In this document: one piece after another, positions 55,107 to 64,000 of the stretch
How positions within the stretch are numbered: the first letter of the stretch is position 1
Layout: every line of letters begins with the position of its first letter
Source of the DNA: Bacillota bacterium
Lineage (GTDB): Bacteria > Bacillota > Clostridia > Acetivibrionales > DSM-1351
Assembly (NCBI GenBank): GCA_023393115.1
Contig: JAEWMS010000033.1
Coordinates: 1 to 64,000, forward strand
Direction of reading: 5' to 3'
DNA: 64,000 bases
Notes under the pieces: generated by a model
Told to the model about the DNA's origin: nothing
The model's database searches: none
The model's input: the letters and a program-made list of their open reading frames with translations, nothing else
Made by a program: the position numbers and the translations under genes

Positions 55107-55754
55107 TCAGCAGCAGCCGATCAGATCACCGCCACAGCATTCACACATGGAATCCGAGCACCAGGCACACATACACATATCACAAAAGCTTGGCCCTGCC
55201 CCGTAGCCACGGTTAGTTGCATTTCCACGGTACATGTTATTGTTTGAATTCATTCTGTTCAAAGCGTCTCTGTATTCATAGTTTGAGGGGTCCATGTTGC
55301 AGGCCTGGCGTATATTCATCATTGCTTCGTTATACCAGCCTTTTTTCATAAATATCAGACCTCTCAGATAGAACCATTCTGCGTTTTTATCCTGAATACT
55401 CTCAAGCATTGACTCGGCGGCAGCAATGTTTCCGCTGTTTATATACATTCTCACCTGTCTGAAGCTTGCGTCACCGTAGTTCTGTCCTGCTCCGGTGCCG
55501 CTCTTTCCTCCCGGATAACTGCTTCTTCCACTCCAGCCGTTACTACTTTTGGCAGACTGCCCTTTGCCAGTAAGATAATCATAGGCTTCATTAACCTCTC
55601 TCAGCTTATCTTCCGCCAATTTTGAAAGGGGATTATCCTGATATTGGTCAGGATGATATTTTTTTACTTGCTCCCTATATGCCTTTTTAATTTCTTCATC
55701 TGATGCACCTTCATTTATTCCGAGTACCTCATACGGATTTTTCACAATTACCAC
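55107..55754 (-). CDS. DnaJ-domain protein with TPR-like middle and Cys-rich tail
   Basis: 215 residues. An N-terminal J domain (NPYEVLGINEGASDEEIKKA, HPD motif in KYHPDQYQ) would stimulate DnaK. A Gly/Ser linker follows, then a helical TPR-like part (AESMLESIQDKNAEWFYLRG, about 105-165) and a tail of ten Cys (FCDMCMCAWCSDSMCECCGG). Start is GTG 55754 or the GTG three codons later; GAGGAG fits the second better. It overlaps the DUF5685 gene by 26 bases, so the two may act together. Confidence 0.82.
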   Translation of the reverse strand: MVIVKNPYEVLGINEGASDEEIKKAYREQVKKYHPDQYQDNPLSKLAEDKLREVNEAYDYLTGKGQSAKSSNGWSGRSSYPGGKSGTGAGQNYGDASFRQVRMYINSGNIAAAESMLESIQDKNAEWFYLRGLIFMKKGWYNEAMMNIRQACNMDPSNYEYRDALNRMNSNNNMYRGNATNRGYGAGPSFCDMCMCAWCSDSMCECCGGDLIGCC

Positions 55755-56613
55755 AACTCCTCTGGCATAAAATTTTATCTGTTTTGCTTAACATACCAAT
55801 GTATATGATATTTTCCAAAATACCTTTGTTTTCTTTAGCATCCAGCAGTTCAAATGCTTTGGAAGCTTCTCTCAAACAATACAACAAAGTAAACTCAACC
55901 TGGCTTTTTATACGGCTTTTGAAAGCGGGAATATCTTCGCTGCCACTATCAAATTTGAAATGGAGCAAGAATGGATTGTAGCTGGATTTCCTTAAATCGT
56001 CCTCTAGATCATCAAAAGCGTCTATAAGATAAATCCATTTTCCGATATTGTACCCCAGCCATCTTAATATTTGTCTGGTCTGGTCATCAAGCTTTTCATA
56101 ATCAAGAATTTCTTCCATCAGCTTGGCGAAAGGTTCTGCCGCCGCATCTACCGATGCACATCCGACCTTTTCCAGTTGAGCCAGTTCTCTTAGCCTTTGC
56201 TCTATTATAGCACATTTTTCCGGGTATACTAACGCCAACTTTTTGTATGCCCTCTTCAGAGCAGCCATTCCGGCTAAAGCAGCTTTTGAACTGTCATCCT
56301 CCCACTTATCTTTAATATTATTATACGCCAATATTATATTTATGTCGGAAGAATAATCTATAATTTCATTGCGGGTGACAAAGCTTTTTTTCAAAGGATG
56401 AACAATACAACGCTCCCTTGTCATCTTAGTATCAATTTTAAGGATTGAACATAAAAGCATGGCCAGAAATGCAGCATCATAGGTTAAAGTCATCCTTTTT
56501 AGCTGTCCGTGCCTCTTTCCTATTGTCTTACATACTCCACAGTAATAGGCACGGTATATATCAAATTCTTTTATTTTTAGCTCCGGTTTCTCCGGCATTA
56601 TATAACCGAACAA
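55729..56613 (-). CDS. DUF5685 family protein
   Basis: 294 residues if the TTG at 56613 is the start: GGAGG lies 5 bases upstream and the protein then begins FGYIMPEKPELKIKEF, as in relatives. A GTG four codons upstream (56625) has no site of its own. KEFDIYRAYYCGVCKTIGKRHGQ and TYDAAFLAMLL mark the family; the rest is all-helical with SVDAAAEPFAKLMEEIL and LGYNIGKWIYLIDAFDDLEDD type text that recalls helical enzymes of terpenoid type. Function unknown. Next gene is the dnaJ-like gene, overlapping. Confidence 0.75.
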   Translation of the reverse strand: MFGYIMPEKPELKIKEFDIYRAYYCGVCKTIGKRHGQLKRMTLTYDAAFLAMLLCSILKIDTKMTRERCIVHPLKKSFVTRNEIIDYSSDINIILAYNNIKDKWEDDSSKAALAGMAALKRAYKKLALVYPEKCAIIEQRLRELAQLEKVGCASVDAAAEPFAKLMEEILDYEKLDDQTRQILRWLGYNIGKWIYLIDAFDDLEDDLRKSSYNPFLLHFKFDSGSEDIPAFKSRIKSQVEFTLLYCLREASKAFELLDAKENKGILENIIYIGMLSKTDKILCQRSCGNCEKSV

Positions 56614-56778
56614 TTCATCCTCCACATTAAACGGTTCACTAAATACTTATATTATATAATATCATAAAAATGTTACTAATATATTAACATTAGCAAAATA
56701 AACATTAATTTTTTTTATTTAATACTAATAATTATTAAATCAATTATCCATTTTATTAAGTATCGCAATAAATTAATA

Positions 56779-56801
56779 AGATACACCTAAAAGTGTATCT
56801 T
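56779..56801. terminator. Hairpin after pgsA
   Basis: AAGATACAC and GTGTATCTT are 9-bp perfect arms around CTAAA. On the minus strand TTATTAATTT follows. It separates pgsA from the DUF5685 gene. The remaining 56626-56843 is AT-rich, with no gene. Confidence 0.6.
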
Positions 56802-56843
56802 ATTTCTCCGAAGATTTACAGTAGTTATTTTTATAGATTCTCT

Positions 56844-57404
56844 CTATTTTGTGCTATTTTCATAATTCTTAGAAAACTTAAAGTAAATAATGATATACAT
56901 TACAAGAGCAAATAATGTGCAGGCTACAGCCAAGCCTAAAGCAATATTAATTGCTATAGTTGTATATATATTATTAAGACTATCCAGACTAAGTATAATG
57001 GTTGCCAATATGGCGAAATAGAAAATAACTGTAGCAAGCTTTCCATACCAGTTTGCACCAATAACAGTTTTTCCTTTTCTATATAGCATAATACCGCCTG
57101 TTAACATTAATGCCTCTTTAATAATAACAACTACAAGAACTATTGTAGGTATAAAGCGGTGCAGCACTAAAAACACCAATGCAGTTATCTGCATTAACTT
57201 ATCAGCCAACGGGTCAAAAAACTTTCCCCACTTTGTTATTAAATTGTATTTTCTGGCTATATATCCATCAAGTATATCTGTGAAGCCGCCAAATGCAAAA
57301 AGAATCATCGCCGGAAGGTAATTACCCAAATACAGGAAATAACCCATAACAGGTACAATTATTAGCCTAAGCGAAGTTAGTAGATTTGGAATATTTTTTT
57401 TCAC
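56844..57404 (-). CDS. pgsA: CDP-diacylglycerol-glycerol-3-phosphate 3-phosphatidyltransferase
   Basis: 186 residues from GTG 57404 (NIPNLLTSLRLIIVP is the usual start; an ATG 51 bases upstream is less likely). Several membrane helices. The CDP-alcohol phosphatidyltransferase motif is complete: DILDGYIARKYN then KWGKFFDPLADK. It makes phosphatidylglycerol phosphate for membrane lipid. A second family member (phosphatidylserine synthase) would look alike but the N-terminus favours PgsA. Confidence 0.88.
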   Translation of the reverse strand: MKKNIPNLLTSLRLIIVPVMGYFLYLGNYLPAMILFAFGGFTDILDGYIARKYNLITKWGKFFDPLADKLMQITALVFLVLHRFIPTIVLVVVIIKEALMLTGGIMLYRKGKTVIGANWYGKLATVIFYFAILATIILSLDSLNNIYTTIAINIALGLAVACTLFALVMYIIIYFKFSKNYENSTK

Positions 57405-57553
57405 TGAACACCACCCGATACTTAATAAAATCTGACAGAATTTTGCCAAAGTCAATTATGCTTCAAAGTAAACATAGTTTAACACAGAACAATAAATTAG
57501 TGCAACTTTTCTTTCTCTACAAGAAATTTGAGTATTTATTGTTTTTGTGACAA

Positions 57554-58003
57554 TTATTCTATTTCTCCTATTGCATTTTCAGCAATTATATTGAATAGTT
57601 TTTCGTTACACTTTTGCAGATTAATGGGTTTCAAACTGGTATTTGTCCATACATGAACAGTTTCACCGGTAGTTATGGGATTCTTCATATTTGTTTCCTT
57701 AAAAACCTCATAATAGAAGGTCAATCTGGTCTTAGTATAACTCTTTATACTGGTTCTAACAATTATTCTATCCTCATATGTTGATGAACTGATAAACTTA
57801 CATCTAAGCTCAAGCAGGGGTAGGAGTATTCCCTGCTCTTCAATTTCAGAATAAGAAATCCCGTTTTGTTTAATGAATTCGGTTCTTCCAGCCTCAAACC
57901 AGACGGGGTAATTCGAATGGTGAACAATTCCCATTCTGTCGGTTTCAGCATATCTTACAGTTAAAGGTATATCAACATAATACAATTTTCTCATTCCTTT
58001 CAT
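57554..58003 (-). CDS. Acyl-CoA thioesterase (4-hydroxybenzoyl-CoA thioesterase family)
   Basis: 149 residues, hotdog fold. VRYAETDRMGIVHHSNYPVWFEAGRTEF contains the catalytic Asp and the HHSNY segment of the YbgC/FcbC group (split here to stay short: AETDRMGIVHHSNY). It hydrolyses acyl-CoA thioesters of uncertain chain length. Start ATG 58003 or the ATG three codons later. No partner genes are evident. Confidence 0.82.
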   Translation of the reverse strand: MKGMRKLYYVDIPLTVRYAETDRMGIVHHSNYPVWFEAGRTEFIKQNGISYSEIEEQGILLPLLELRCKFISSSTYEDRIIVRTSIKSYTKTRLTFYYEVFKETNMKNPITTGETVHVWTNTSLKPINLQKCNEKLFNIIAENAIGEIE

Positions 58004-58081
58004 TTTACGTAATCCGGTACAAAATGTTGCATGTATATATAAATTTTTGATTTCTTTGAAAAGATTTTATCTATACGTAGT

Positions 58082-58119
58082 AATAGCCCCGGGCTAATAA
58101 GCGCGGAGCTATTTTTTTT
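58082..58119 (+). terminator. Terminator-like hairpin with plus-strand T-run
   Basis: AATAGCCCCG and CGGAGCTATT pair with a bulge and are followed on the plus strand by eight T. No plus-strand gene reaches it, so it may be bidirectional or accidental. Confidence 0.4.
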
Positions 58120-58126
58120 AGTTTTA

Positions 58127-58330
58127 TTAATAACCCGTTTCAATAATAACGCTATGTGCTTCCTCAACTTCCGCCTCAGGAACAAGTACTTCAAAGTAAT
58201 TATCATTGTTTTCATGGTTCTTACTTATTGGCCTGAGCTTCACAAGAATACCTTCATTGGACAAAAGCTCCTGCAGCTGATTTGCTACTTCTTTGCTTTG
58301 GGCCATGTATACCACTGTCCACATTATCAT
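58127..58330 (-). CDS. Small DUF2007-like protein
   Basis: 67 residues. MWTVVYMAQSKEVANQLQEL and LVPEAEVEEAHSVI give a short alpha-beta fold seen in small proteins of clostridia (DUF2007-like), sometimes misnamed glutamate decarboxylase. RBS AAAGG precedes ATG 58330. It begins 20 bases after the mtrB stop, so they probably share a transcript. No function known. Confidence 0.65.
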   Translation of the reverse strand: MIMWTVVYMAQSKEVANQLQELLSNEGILVKLRPISKNHENNDNYFEVLVPEAEVEEAHSVIIETGY

Positions 58331-58350
58331 CTACACTACCTTTCAAATTG

Positions 58351-58584
58351 TTATTCGCCGCATTGAATAGTGCCATATCTGCAATAAACAGTGGCTTTGC
58401 CTCTGATTTTTATAGCAGATGTATTTTCTGTAAATTGTGCTAAAAGTAACTCACCTCTATCGAGCTTCTCGGTATGATGAAATTTAGTATCCTTTCCACG
58501 TGTTAAACCGATGATAGTAACTCCGTTTTCGTCTGCTTTTATTGCAACATACTCTCCGGATATTTTATCCTCCAGGTTGTCCAT
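58351..58584 (-). CDS. mtrB: trp RNA-binding attenuation protein TRAP (MtrB)
   Basis: 77 residues, RBS GAGGTGG before ATG 58584. Nearly every functional position of Bacillus TRAP is kept: the block VTIIGLTRGKDTKFHH, then EKLDRGE, LLAQFTENTSAIKIRGKA. RNA-contact residues Lys40, Lys59 and Arg61 correspond to K37, K56 and R58. Tryptophan-site residues Thr28, Thr33, Asp42, Gln50, Thr52 and Ser56 are also present. TRAP rings of 11 subunits bind (G/U)AG repeats in leader RNA when tryptophan is plentiful. No trp operon is in this window, so its target is elsewhere. The protein lies between dnaE and a small gene. Confidence 0.92.
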   Translation of the reverse strand: MDNLEDKISGEYVAIKADENGVTIIGLTRGKDTKFHHTEKLDRGELLLAQFTENTSAIKIRGKATVYCRYGTIQCGE

Positions 58585-58643
58585 TTAACCACCTCGACAT
58601 TTATATTATATTATTTTCCACCAAAAATCAATATTAAGCACCG

Positions 58644-61600
58644 TTATTTTAAACTTATATTATCCTTCCCAAGCCGGAATTCAAGTTCCTCCAGTATATC
58701 ATTATTGACATCTATCCAGTATTGCCTGTCTAATTTTTTATAGCCGCTGTCATTTACTTTTCGAATATATGTGGGAGTTGTGCCACTAAAATATTTTAAC
58801 AGCGCAATCAAAGAAGTACTTTCTTCTCTGGTCATTTCCCTGTCGAAATACATATACAGACCTTTTTCTTCAAGGCTTTTTATAGGCAATACCTCTTCAC
58901 AGATGATTTTAGGCTGTTCATCCTCTTTTAAGCTAAGTCTTCCATTTACTATTACAATACTTTCCTGCTGAAGCAGTTGCGAATACCTCTCATAAACAGT
59001 AGGAAATACTATCAGTTCCATTGTTCCATAGAGGTCTTCAAGCCCTATGAAAGCCATCAGATTATTATTTTTTGTAGTCTTGGTTTTTCTTGATACAATT
59101 ATTCCTCCAACAGTTACCCGCATTGAGTCAGTAAGCTTTTTCAGCTCCAGTTCAATTTCACCGTTTTCATCATTCCCACCCACCAACATATCCTTGCTGA
59201 GCAGATTTACATTTCTATCAAGAATACTCTGATATTCGCTCAACGGATGGCCTGAAACATATAGTCCCAGCATTTCCTTTTCCATTGCCAGCATAACATT
59301 GGGCGGATACTCCTTAATATCCGGATAATCCTCCTGGAGAGACTCCTGGGGTTCCTGCATTAAATCAAATATGGACAGCTGTCCCTCCATGCTTTTCTTC
59401 CGTGATTGGGCAATTCCATCCAGAAATCGCTCATAAACGGCCATAAGCTTGGACCTGTATACATTTAATGAGTCGAAGGCTCCACACTTAATGAGACTTT
59501 CAATGCACCTTTTATTTATTTCCCGACCTTCTATTCTCTGACAAAAGTCCAAAAAAGTCGTAAACATGCCGTTTTCAGTACGTTCTGTAATCATTGACTG
59601 TATGGCATTTTCACCTACATTTTTTATTGCTGCCAGTCCAAATCTAATCTTCTGATTGACAACTGTAAACCTTACACTGCTTTCATTTACGTCTGGAGGC
59701 AGAACTTTTATGTTTAGCGCCTTGCATTCATTTACATACTGTGAAACCTTGTCACTGCTACCCAAAAAGCTGTTTAATGAGGCTGCAAGAAATTCAACGG
59801 GGTAGTAGTGCTTTAGCCATGCCGTCTGATAAGCAACAACAGCATACGCAGCTGCATGGGATTTGTTGAAGGCGTAACTGGCAAAGTCCATCATTTCGTC
59901 AAATATCTTGTTTGCGGTAAACTCATCGACGCCATTTCTTACAGCTCCTCTTACTACCTCATTACCCTCTTCATCGTCTATACCATATATAAAGTTCTTA
60001 CGTTCCTGCTCCATTACCGAAACCTTTTTCTTGGACATGGCACGTCTGACAAGGTCGGATCTACCGTAAGAATATCCCCCCAATTCTCTTACTATCTGCA
60101 TTACCTGTTCCTGATAGACCATGCAGCCGTAAGTAACATTCAGTATGTTTTCAAGGAGGGGATGGTGGTATTTGATTTCTCCTGGGTTGTTTTTATTTCT
60201 TATATATCTGGGTATCTGGTCCATAGGGCCGGGTCTGTACAGGGAAATGCCCGCAATTATGTCTTCAAGTGAGTTGGGCTGTAGTTCCTTCATAAACTGG
60301 GTCATACCGGCGCTTTCAAGCTGGAATATACCAACAGTCTTGCCCTCACCTATCATTTTATATACATCGGTGTCATCATAATTTATATTGCTTATATCAA
60401 TTTTCTTGTTATGACCCAGTTCTATCAGGTTTACCGAATCACGTATTACAGTGAGTGTTCTCAATCCAAGAAAATCCATCTTAAGCAGACCAAGCTCCTC
60501 CAGAAGACCCATGGTAAACTGTGTGGTTACATTGTTTTCATTGAGCTGCAAAGGAACATATTCAACAATGGGTTCTTTAGATATAACAACTCCGGCAGCG
60601 TGGGTTGAAGCATGTCTGGGTAGCCCTTCAAGGCTTATTGCCGTGTCAATAAGCAAACGTGTCTGATCTTCAAGCTCATACTTTTTCTTTAGCTCAGGGT
60701 TGATTTCCAGAGCCTTGTTTATATTCATACCTATTTGAAATGGTATCATCTTTGCAACGATATCCACCTCTCCATATGGTATATCAAGTGCCCTGCCCAC
60801 ATCTCTTATGGCAGCTCTTGCAGCCATGGTTCCAAAGGTTATTATCTGTGAAACCTTGTCCTTACCGTATTTGCTGATAACATAATCAATTACCTCCTGC
60901 CTTCTTTCATAGCAGAAGTCGATATCTATATCAGGCATGCTGATTCTTTCGGGATTTAAGAATCTTTCAAAAAGAAGGTTGTATTTCATAGGATTGATAC
61001 TGGTTATTCCAAGGCAGTAGGAAACAAGGCTTCCCGCTGCAGAGCCTCTTCCCGGACCAACCATTATGTCATTTTCCCTGGCATACCTGATAAAGTCCCA
61101 AACAATCAGGAAGTAATCTACATACCCCATCTTGGATATGACAGAGAGTTCATACTCTAGTCTTTGCTTGACCTCTTCACCGCAATTCTCTCCGAATTTT
61201 TGGTTTAAGCCCATGTAGCACTTTTCTCTGAGATATTCATAGGGAGAATATCCCTCCTCGACATCAAAGCTGGGTAAATGCAGCTTCCCAAATTCCAGTT
61301 CCACATTACACATATCTGCGATTTTTACTGTATTCTGAAGTGCAGCTTCAACATTCTTGAAATTTTCATACATTTCATCCGGTGATTTTACGTATATCTC
61401 ATCGGTGTTAAATTTCATCCTGTTTTCATCGTTTATGGTTTTTCCCGTTTGAATACATAAAAGTATTTCATGGGAACGAGCCGCTTCTCTTGTGAGAAAA
61501 TGACAATCATTTGTAGCTACAAGAGGTATTCCAAGTTCCCGCGATAGCCTTATCAGCTGTTGGTTTACTAAATTCTGATCGCTTATGCCGTTATGCTGTA

Positions 61601-62123
61601 ATTCTAGATAAAAATTTTCCTGTCCAAATATGGAATTGAGCTTTCTGGCCAGTTCGGCCGCCCTTTCATAATCGTTGTTGAGAATTGCAGTCGGAATATC
61701 TCCCGAAAGGCAGGCACTGAGAGCAATAATGCCTTCGGAGTACTTTTCCAAAGTCTGATAATCAACTCTAGGTTTGTAATAAAAACCCTCGGTAAATCCA
61801 AGGGATACTATTTTCATAAGGTTCTTATACCCTGTCTGATTTTTTGCCAGTAGTACGAGATGCCCGTAATCAGAATCCAGCCCGGGCTGTTTATCCTGCA
61901 TACTACGCTTTGCCGTATATATTTCGCATCCAAGTATGGGCTTTATATCATTTTTAACTGCTTCCTTATAGAAGTCTACAACACCATACATAACTCCGTG
62001 GTCAGTTATGGCAACACTGTTCATTCCAAGCTCTTTAACTCTTTGAATCAGGTCTTTGACCCTGTTTGAACCGTCCAATAGACTGTACTCGGTGTGTACA
62101 TGCAGGTGAACAAAATCTTTCAT
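58644..62123 (-). CDS. dnaE: DNA polymerase III alpha subunit DnaE
   Basis: 1159 residues from ATG 62123 (GGAG six bases upstream; an ATG four codons earlier lacks a site). PHP domain first (FVHLHVHTEYSLLDG, VAITDHGVMYG), then the polymerase: GPGRGSAAGSLVSYCLGI and PDIDIDFCYERR with catalytic Asp, helix-hairpin-helix and an OB fold (TVGGIIVSRKTKTTKNN). It replicates the chromosome; clostridia usually also have PolC. Length is normal for DnaE1. Confidence 0.96.
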   Translation of the reverse strand: MKDFVHLHVHTEYSLLDGSNRVKDLIQRVKELGMNSVAITDHGVMYGVVDFYKEAVKNDIKPILGCEIYTAKRSMQDKQPGLDSDYGHLVLLAKNQTGYKNLMKIVSLGFTEGFYYKPRVDYQTLEKYSEGIIALSACLSGDIPTAILNNDYERAAELARKLNSIFGQENFYLELQHNGISDQNLVNQQLIRLSRELGIPLVATNDCHFLTREAARSHEILLCIQTGKTINDENRMKFNTDEIYVKSPDEMYENFKNVEAALQNTVKIADMCNVELEFGKLHLPSFDVEEGYSPYEYLREKCYMGLNQKFGENCGEEVKQRLEYELSVISKMGYVDYFLIVWDFIRYARENDIMVGPGRGSAAGSLVSYCLGITSINPMKYNLLFERFLNPERISMPDIDIDFCYERRQEVIDYVISKYGKDKVSQIITFGTMAARAAIRDVGRALDIPYGEVDIVAKMIPFQIGMNINKALEINPELKKKYELEDQTRLLIDTAISLEGLPRHASTHAAGVVISKEPIVEYVPLQLNENNVTTQFTMGLLEELGLLKMDFLGLRTLTVIRDSVNLIELGHNKKIDISNINYDDTDVYKMIGEGKTVGIFQLESAGMTQFMKELQPNSLEDIIAGISLYRPGPMDQIPRYIRNKNNPGEIKYHHPLLENILNVTYGCMVYQEQVMQIVRELGGYSYGRSDLVRRAMSKKKVSVMEQERKNFIYGIDDEEGNEVVRGAVRNGVDEFTANKIFDEMMDFASYAFNKSHAAAYAVVAYQTAWLKHYYPVEFLAASLNSFLGSSDKVSQYVNECKALNIKVLPPDVNESSVRFTVVNQKIRFGLAAIKNVGENAIQSMITERTENGMFTTFLDFCQRIEGREINKRCIESLIKCGAFDSLNVYRSKLMAVYERFLDGIAQSRKKSMEGQLSIFDLMQEPQESLQEDYPDIKEYPPNVMLAMEKEMLGLYVSGHPLSEYQSILDRNVNLLSKDMLVGGNDENGEIELELKKLTDSMRVTVGGIIVSRKTKTTKNNNLMAFIGLEDLYGTMELIVFPTVYERYSQLLQQESIVIVNGRLSLKEDEQPKIICEEVLPIKSLEEKGLYMYFDREMTREESTSLIALLKYFSGTTPTYIRKVNDSGYKKLDRQYWIDVNNDILEELEFRLGKDNISLK

Positions 62124-62269
62124 GTGTGTCTCCATTTAATAATTCCCTACTATCCTGTATTCTTAATTCTAAAACTAACTGTCAGCCTAATTATATCACA
62201 ACAGCTCTTAATAGACGTAAAAAGTAAACTAACTTTAATGAATTGAATAGGATAATAGATAAAAACAAA

Positions 62270-62872
62270 TTAGAATTTGATTTCAATATTTTCCTTTATA
62301 TTTTCATTTTCCACTTCAAAATAGCTCATTGGCTGAAAACCCTTTATTTTAGCTATAACAGATGTTGGAAAAGTGCCTATTTCAGAATTATACTCCTTTA
62401 CTGAGTAATTATAGAATCTTCTTGCTGCTGATAAGTTTTCTTCTACTTCATTAATTGACTGAGTCAGAATCAAAAACTGGTTGCTAACCTTCTCGTCTCT
62501 GAGCTTTTCAAGATTGTTGATAAGAATGCTTTTCACCTGGTCCTGAGCCCTAAGACGTTCTTTAAAGCCTGATCCGGTATTTTTGACATTATTCATCATA
62601 ACAACAATGGCTTCCATTTCATTTTCCTTGAACTTGATAAGTCCCTTTGTGGTCTCATATATCTTAGATAGTATATCGTGCCTTTTTTGAAAAGCGTCTT
62701 CTATGTTTCCGATTGCTTGATTAATTGACTCTTTTTTTTGAACAGCCGACACTTGAATGCTCCATATTAATCCAAGTGTTAGTAAAGTAAATAAACCTGC
62801 CGCCAGCTTTATATCCCTGGTAAAATAATATAAGGCAGAACTTGAAAGTATAATTAATATAAATCTAAACAT
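62270..62872 (-). CDS. LemA family membrane protein
   Basis: 200 residues. One or two N-terminal membrane segments (about 1-45) and a long helical LemA domain: NIEDAFQKRHDILSKIYETT and NLSAARRFYNYSVKEYNSEI, ending FPTSVIAKIKGFQPMSYFEV. The DUF3137 gene is one base upstream, the usual partner. Function unknown, membrane associated. Confidence 0.85.
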   Translation of the reverse strand: MFRFILIILSSSALYYFTRDIKLAAGLFTLLTLGLIWSIQVSAVQKKESINQAIGNIEDAFQKRHDILSKIYETTKGLIKFKENEMEAIVVMMNNVKNTGSGFKERLRAQDQVKSILINNLEKLRDEKVSNQFLILTQSINEVEENLSAARRFYNYSVKEYNSEIGTFPTSVIAKIKGFQPMSYFEVENENIKENIEIKF

Positions 62873-62873
62873 T

Positions 62874-63797
62874 TTACTGTTCCTCCTGACTCTTGTTTTC
62901 TGTCATCCATATGTGCGTATCAATATTCAGCTCATCAACCACGGCTCCTATTAATTTGAAAATATCCATCTGCCTTCTGATGGTCTCACCGGTTATTTTT
63001 TTATGTAACGCAGGCTCAAGAAAATTTTTCTTGCCCTTAAAAGCTATATAGAGCTTGTCTTTATAGAATAGAAATGAAATCAAATTTGCATATTTAGCGT
63101 CAAAATCCAGCATTCTGGACATCAAGGCGGGTGTGAGAATATATCGGGCTGTAACCGGGTCTTCGGAATATGTAGTAAATCTATTATCAAACTCACCGGT
63201 ATCAGTCTGGATTTTTCCTTCTTTAAAGTCCATGCTACCAAAATCTCTTATTAGTGATGGTCTGACAAACAGCCTGGACTCAATCTTTTTATTGTTATTA
63301 AATACAAAGAAATACCCATGAAACAATTTCTTAGGGAGTCTTGCCCCCAGAAACTGATTTTTCAAAACTTTAATTTCCGAAAAATCAAAGTATGTATTGC
63401 TAATGTATCCGCTGATATTATTTGTTACATCGATATTGCTCCCCCTTCTAATCAGATAAGTCTGATAAACTGTTTCAGCGTCTATCTTTGCTTCATTATG
63501 ATAGGTCCATTCGGGATACAGGTTTTGTAAAACATCTTTGATAATAAATTCGTTATATAGCTTATTGAAATTCCCTTTTTTACTTTTCAAAATATAATAT
63601 AAAGCATAAATAATCGGAAGACACCCATACCTTATCGTTCTACTGGAAACGTTAAAATGATCTCGTAGATAAAATGCCACCATTAAATAAAGTATTACAA
63701 ACAAAATAATGATTACCGCATTTACAATAAACAGCTTCAACCTTCTCGAATTTAGTTCTTTGAGCTTCAAATCCAATTCTTTAATATTTAATTCCAA
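62874..63797 (-). CDS. DUF3137-like membrane protein
   Basis: 307 residues with TTG start at 63797, chosen for GGAGG 9 bases upstream. Two membrane helices (about 20-45 and 57-72) and a C-terminal domain with VFNNNKKIESRLFVRPS, FTTYSEDPVTARYILTP and LISFLFYKDKLYIAFKGK, characteristic of DUF3137, which regularly pairs with LemA. Function unknown. 63798-64000 is AT-rich with no gene visible. Confidence 0.82.
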   Translation of the reverse strand: MELNIKELDLKLKELNSRRLKLFIVNAVIIILFVILYLMVAFYLRDHFNVSSRTIRYGCLPIIYALYYILKSKKGNFNKLYNEFIIKDVLQNLYPEWTYHNEAKIDAETVYQTYLIRRGSNIDVTNNISGYISNTYFDFSEIKVLKNQFLGARLPKKLFHGYFFVFNNNKKIESRLFVRPSLIRDFGSMDFKEGKIQTDTGEFDNRFTTYSEDPVTARYILTPALMSRMLDFDAKYANLISFLFYKDKLYIAFKGKKNFLEPALHKKITGETIRRQMDIFKLIGAVVDELNIDTHIWMTENKSQEEQ

Positions 63798-64000
63798 TGC
63801 CTTTTTCCTCCAAAATATTCAATTAATAGCACATATAATACATAAATAAACTTATTCCTGCTTTTCCCACTCTATTTTTTATTCCAAATGCTTTTTCCAA
63901 TTAATTCATTCTATATAAGAAGAGAAAATCCTTTTTTACAACATAATTAGTATTTTTTTGTAAGTTTTATATATATGACCAGTACAAATTCCGATAGGAT

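Noticed and set aside
60145..60381. Plus-strand frames inside dnaE
   Set aside because: Antisense shadows of a conserved coding region.

Overview
The window is low-GC, tightly packed bacterial chromosome with strong purine-rich ribosome binding sites and frequent GTG/TTG starts. The housekeeping block (dnaE, mutS2, typA, mltG, trmR, a U32 protein, pgsA), class-B penicillin-binding protein and anaerobe-type enzymes suggest a clostridium, perhaps of the cellulolytic Ruminiclostridium group. That placement is inference. Almost every gene lies on the minus strand. No rRNA or tRNA gene was seen.

Layout. 1-4.9 kb is a graveyard of mobile elements: ends of an IS21 (istA/istB), a broken IS66 (tnpA/B/C), an IS481-type transposase with a stop, a group II intron with a frameshifted reverse transcriptase, and what looks like the 5' end of a second intron abutting it. 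4.9-10.5 kb is a polymorphic-toxin locus: a lipoprotein gene, a long RHS/YD-repeat gene with a damaged 5' end, a broken HEAT-repeat immunity-like gene and a third diverged copy of the IS481 end. 10.6-13.1 kb holds a small HExxH protein and a penicillin-binding protein.

13.1-33.1 kb is the most interesting part: a catabolic locus that I read as sulfoquinovose / sulfoquinovosyl-glycerol utilisation. The GH31 enzyme carries the sulfonate-binding Gln, Arg and Trp known from E. coli YihQ. Beside it are an ABC importer (no ATPase), a DUF4867-like protein, a ROK regulator, an EamA transporter, two transaldolases, a fucose-isomerase-like enzyme, an RpiB-like isomerase, a split transketolase and an iron alcohol dehydrogenase. 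The RpiB-like protein and the small transaldolase both lack residues that canonical phospho-sugar enzymes use. Next door, glycerol dehydrogenase and dihydroxyacetone kinase (DhaK/DhaL) with a PocR-AraC regulator could consume the glycerol that the sulfoquinovosidase would release. This would make a redox-balanced sulfolipid-headgroup pathway ending in dihydroxypropanesulfonate.

33.2-43 kb is a complete type I-C CRISPR-Cas system: 25 repeats, 24 spacers, then cas2-cas1-cas4-cas7-cas8c-cas5c-cas3 read from the array outward. 43.5-64 kb is core genome: tRNA uridine modification genes with mltG, typA, mutS2, an acyl-CoA synthetase with an XRE-cupin regulator, a DnaJ-domain protein, pgsA, a thioesterase, a TRAP (MtrB) homologue, dnaE, and a LemA/DUF3137 pair. 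Several intergenic inverted repeats look like terminators; three others look like operators or structures that hide ribosome binding sites.
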